Source of the DNA: JBFWRK01 sp050248955
Lineage (GTDB): Bacteria > Actinomycetota > Acidimicrobiia > Acidimicrobiales > Ilumatobacteraceae
Length of the DNA: 7,641 bases
Assembly (NCBI GenBank): GCA_050248955.1
Contig: JBFWRK010000050.1
Coordinates: forward strand, 1 to 7,641
Direction of reading: 5' to 3'
Position 1 is the first letter of the stretch. Every line of letters starts with the position of its first letter. The translations under genes were made by a program, and so were the position numbers. Below the pieces are notes generated by a model. It worked only from the letters and a program-made list of their open reading frames with translations, made no database searches and had not been told where the DNA came from. Positions 5,729 to 7,641 of this stretch are shown one piece after another.

Positions 5729-6634
5729 ATGAGCGAGCTCCGGGCGGTCGAGGTCGTGGCCGAACGGCTTGCCTTCCCCGAAGGCCCTGTCGCACTGGCC
5801 GACGGCAGCGTCATCGTCGTCGAGATGACCGGGGCCCGTGTCTCGCAGGTCTCGCCCGACGGCACCGTCCGAACGGTGGCGGAGGTCGGCGGCGGCCCCA
5901 ACGGCGCGGCGATCGGCCCGGACGGCGCGCTCTACGTCTGCAACAACGGTGGCATCGATCCCGCGACGCACATCGGCGGTCGCATCCAGCGAGTCGATCT
6001 CGGCACCGGCAGCGTCGACACGCTCTACACGGCGTGCGACGAGCGCCGCCTCGCAGCTCCGAACGATCTCGTCTTCGACGACACCGGCAGCTTCTACTTC
6101 ACGGACCACCATCACGACGGCGCGATCTACTACGCAGCCCATGACGGATCGTCGATCCGGGCGTTGGCCAAGCACGTCCCGTCACCCAACGGGATCGGCT
6201 TGTCGCCCGATGGCCGCATCCTCTACTGGGCCGAGACCCACGTCCGCCAGGTCCAGCGACGGCGCGTGAGCGCTCCCGGCGAGATCGTGCCCTCCCCGGG
6301 CTACAACATCCGAGCGCTCGTCTTCAGCGGCCACGTGGACGAGTTCGCGCTGCTCGCCGGCCTGCCCAACAACCACGAGCTCGATTCGTTGGCCGTCGAC
6401 AGCAGCGGCGCCGTGTGCGTGGGCACCCTGGTCGACAGTGGGATCAGCGAGATCGCCGCCGATGGCAGGTGGACGCTCCACACCCTGCCGCCCAGCCTCG
6501 CCGACGGCGCGGTCACGAACATCTGCTTCGGCGGCGACGAGCTGCGAACCGCCTTCGTGACGTGTTCGATGACCGGACGATTGATCCGCTGCACCTGGCA
6601 CCGTCCCGGCCACCCACTCGCCTTCGTTGCATGA
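5729..6634 (+). CDS. SMP-30/gluconolactonase/LRE-family protein (beta-propeller lactonase)
   Basis: This 301-aa protein starts at the ATG at 5729, five bases after the upstream stop. It has no clear Shine-Dalgarno, so it is probably translated by coupling. It shows the six-bladed propeller pattern with repeated GPDGALYV, DDTGSFYFTD, SPDGRILYWAET and DSSGAVCVGTL strands. The metal-site residues of SMP-30 are all visible: E18 in FPEGP, N112 in APNDLVFD, N154 in SPNGIGLS and D219 in LDSLAVD; GGPNGA at 55-60 gives a further Asn. The family hydrolyses sugar or other lactones, and some members hydrolyse esters or phosphoesters, using one divalent cation. There is no signal peptide, so it acts in the cytosol. 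Its pairing with a DUF7064-type gene and the divergent crotonase/TetR operon suggests ring-opening of a lactone intermediate, which is inference. Confidence 0.92.
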   Translation: MSELRAVEVVAERLAFPEGPVALADGSVIVVEMTGARVSQVSPDGTVRTVAEVGGGPNGAAIGPDGALYVCNNGGIDPATHIGGRIQRVDLGTGSVDTLYTACDERRLAAPNDLVFDDTGSFYFTDHHHDGAIYYAAHDGSSIRALAKHVPSPNGIGLSPDGRILYWAETHVRQVQRRRVSAPGEIVPSPGYNIRALVFSGHVDEFALLAGLPNNHELDSLAVDSSGAVCVGTLVDSGISEIAADGRWTLHTLPPSLADGAVTNICFGGDELRTAFVTCSMTGRLIRCTWHRPGHPLAFVA

Positions 6635-6679
6635 AGCCGGGTGTACGTTTCCGGTGTCTCAGGAGCTCGGGGGCAAACG

Positions 6680-7153
6680 ATGCGACGAGATTCCCACCGT
6701 CTGTTCGTGCTGCTGATCCTCGCGGCGTCGGCCCTCGTCGGTTGTGGCGAAGACCGGAACGATGCGCTCGGTCCGGATGCGCCGACCGGTGAGGCACCAC
6801 CCGCTGGCACCGCGGTCAACGGCGTCGAGCGGGAGTGGGTGGTGCTGTCCGACCTCGACCAGGTCCCCGCCGGGCCGGTCACGTTCACGTTCACGAACGC
6901 CGGCACCACGGTGCACGAGATGCTCGTCGTGAAGACCGATCTTCCGCTCTTCGGTCTGCCCGTGGATCCGATGACTCAGCGTTTCAGCGAGGAGTCGACC
7001 GAGTGGGAGGTGATCTCGGAGATCCCCGAGTACGAGGTGGGCGAGACCAAGGATCTGACGCTGACGCTCGAACCCGGCCGGTACCAGCTGGTCTGCAACC
7101 TGCCGGCGCACTATGCGAACGGCATGGCCACGGCGCTCCAGGTGTACAGCTGA
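6680..7153 (+). CDS. Lipoprotein cupredoxin (type-1 copper domain)
   Basis: This 157-aa protein starts at the ATG at 6680; GGGGG lies 6 nt upstream and AGGAG 14 nt upstream. The N-terminus MRRDSHRLFVLLILAASALVGC is a lipoprotein signal, with lipobox L-V-G-C22 as the acylation site. A Pro/Gly/Ala linker (about 25-48) leads to a beta-sandwich domain: GPVTFTFTNAGTTVHEMLVV and a C-terminal EPGRYQLVCNLPAHYANGM. The four ligands of a blue copper centre are present: H79 in TVHEM, C139, H144 and M149, giving C-x4-H-x4-M. The family carries single electrons or stores copper outside the membrane. About 40 residues between H79 and the final loop include an acidic insertion (FSEESTEWEVISEIPEYE). The gene lies 45 nt after the SMP-30 stop on the same strand, so it could be read through or be independent. 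The partner is unknown. Confidence 0.88.
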   Translation: MRRDSHRLFVLLILAASALVGCGEDRNDALGPDAPTGEAPPAGTAVNGVEREWVVLSDLDQVPAGPVTFTFTNAGTTVHEMLVVKTDLPLFGLPVDPMTQRFSEESTEWEVISEIPEYEVGETKDLTLTLEPGRYQLVCNLPAHYANGMATALQVYS

Positions 7154-7171
7154 CCCTCGATCTGCCGAGGG
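7154..7171 (+). terminator. Possible terminator hairpin after the cupredoxin gene
   Basis: CCCTCG (7154-7159) pairs with CGAGGG (7166-7171) around a 6-nt loop immediately after the TGA stop. The stem is short and is followed by CCTTCAG rather than a T-run, so termination is plausible but weak. The rest of 7172-7334 shows no convincing gene or site. Confidence 0.35.
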
Positions 7172-7334
7172 CCTTCAGCGTGGCAGTGACCGGCGCGCCG
7201 ACGTGCTGGGCACCTCGCCCTGCTCACACCGGCAACGATCTGCGGGTGGGACGTGACCGAGCACCTGCTCGACGTGGGCGCCGCAACCGGCCCAACTCGG
7301 ACGCTGGCACGAACTGCATGTCATCTCCATACAC

Positions 7335-7350
7335 ATACCCCGGAGGGTAT
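7335..7350. promoter_or_regulatory. CsoR/CstR-type operator, distal site
   Basis: ATACCCCGGAGGGTAT has 6-bp inverted arms ATACCC/GGGTAT around CGGA. This is the ATACCC...GGGTAT form of operators used by CsoR-family repressors (CsoR for copper, CstR for persulfide). It lies 90 nt before the persulfide-dioxygenase-like start. Identity is inferred from the motif and the downstream gene; no CsoR/CstR gene is in the window. Confidence 0.7.
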
Positions 7351-7389
7351 CATCCGATCATCCGTCCGAACAACACCGGAATGATACCC
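7345..7389. repeat. Inverted repeat linking the two operator dyads
   Basis: GGGTATCAT (7345-7353) and ATGATACCC (7381-7389) are exact 9-nt reverse complements. They join the inner halves of the two dyads at 7335 and 7384, so the four half-sites have a symmetrical arrangement. Confidence 0.5.
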
Positions 7390-7399
7390 CCTGGGGTAT
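7384..7399. promoter_or_regulatory. CsoR/CstR-type operator, proximal site
   Basis: ATACCCCCTGGGGTAT has perfect 7-bp arms ATACCCC/GGGGTAT around CT and is nearly the ideal CstR/CsoR-type dyad. Its centre is 49 bp from the distal site, and it ends 40 nt before the start codon. TATGGT (7397-7402) overlaps its right edge and could be a -10 box, so that bound repressor would block the promoter; no clear -35 box is seen. Confidence 0.78.
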
Positions 7400-7439
7400 G
7401 GTTGTCAGAGTAGACCGTCCGACAGGAGCACCGATCACC

Positions 7440-7641
7440 ATGTTCTTCCGCCAGTACTACCTCGGATGTCTCTCGCACGCGAGCTACCTCGTCGGGGACA
7501 CGACGACCGGTCACGCCGTCGTCGTCGACCCGCAGCGCGACGTCGCCGAGTACCTCGCCGACGCCGAGTCGCACGGGTTGACGATCGTGAAGGTGCTCGA
7601 GACGCACTTCCACGCCGACTTCCTCTCCGGCCACCTCGAGC
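7440..7641 (+). CDS. Persulfide-dioxygenase-like metallo-beta-lactamase fold protein, 5' part only
   Basis: Only the first 67 residues are in the window. The start is the ATG at 7440, with AGGAG (7424-7428) 11 nt upstream, slightly long spacing. The sequence MFFRQYYLGCLSHASYLVGD, then AVVVDPQRDVAEYL and LETHFHADFLSGHLE, is typical of the MBL domain of ETHE1/CstB/Blh-type persulfide dioxygenases. H56, H58 and D60 in THFHADFLSGH form the start of the metal site (HxHxD). Such enzymes oxidise glutathione or other persulfides to sulfite and often carry a C-terminal rhodanese domain, which would lie beyond the window. The two upstream CsoR/CstR-type dyads support a sulfur-stress role. Hydroxyacylglutathione-hydrolase-like MBL proteins are the main alternative. 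Confidence 0.88.
   Translation, partial: MFFRQYYLGCLSHASYLVGDTTTGHAVVVDPQRDVAEYLADAESHGLTIVKVLETHFHADFLSGHLE

Noticed and set aside
4710..5795. Minus-strand open frame of 361 codons
   Set aside because: It mirrors the DUF7064-type gene, whose plus-strand frame has the family motifs, a ribosome binding site and tight linkage to the SMP-30 gene.
7172..7334. Possible small gene in the gap after the cupredoxin
   Set aside because: Open frames here lack a ribosome binding site and a plausible product, and the gap is better explained as terminator plus promoter region.
6680..7399. CsoR-type sites as copper-responsive control of the cupredoxin gene
   Set aside because: The dyads lie downstream of the cupredoxin gene and directly before the persulfide-dioxygenase-like gene, so they cannot be its promoter sites; sulfur control of the next gene fits better.

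Overview
The window is very GC-rich, densely coded DNA with mostly G/C third codon positions and Shine-Dalgarno starts. This suggests a high-GC actinobacterium. A member of the Acidimicrobiia or a relative would fit, but that is inference: there is no rRNA or other marker here. I see no tRNA, rRNA, CRISPR array, insertion sequence or phage gene.

Layout. (1) Positions 1-2637, minus strand: a gene for a membrane-anchored TIR-domain protein (2637 to 832) is followed 13 nt later by a ygiD/LigB-type extradiol dioxygenase gene (818 to beyond base 1). The TIR protein looks like a receptor. It has an export signal, two duplicated Cys/Trp-marked ectodomains on Thr/Pro-rich linkers, one transmembrane helix and a cytoplasmic TIR domain. 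(2) Positions 2818-3225, plus strand: a small protein of unknown function, convergent with the next operon. (3) Positions 3257-6634: a divergent catabolic-looking module. The minus arm is a crotonase-family gene followed by a TetR-family regulator. The plus arm is a DUF7064/7065-like (CrtC/AttH lipocalin-like) gene followed 5 nt later by an SMP-30/gluconolactonase-family gene. The 173-nt divergent promoter region holds a 28-bp imperfect palindrome, the obvious candidate operator for the TetR protein. (4) Positions 6680-7153, plus strand: a lipoprotein cupredoxin with a complete type-1 copper ligand set. (5) Positions 7335-7641, plus strand: two ATACCC/GGGTAT dyads of CsoR/CstR-operator type precede the start of a persulfide-dioxygenase-like metallo-beta-lactamase gene that runs off the window.

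How the parts work together. The crotonase, SMP-30 lactonase and DUF7064-type protein plausibly act on one acyl-CoA or lactone-forming substrate under TetR control; the substrate cannot be read from the sequence. The last gene is probably a reactive-sulfur detoxification gene induced when a CsoR/CstR-family repressor leaves its two sites.

The most unusual item is the TIR protein, with a Toll-like-receptor-style layout (paired ectodomains outside, TIR inside). The best cis-element observations are the palindrome at 4617-4644, the paired dyads at 7335-7399, and two strong nested inverted repeats inside the 3' end of the crotonase gene (3913-3998).
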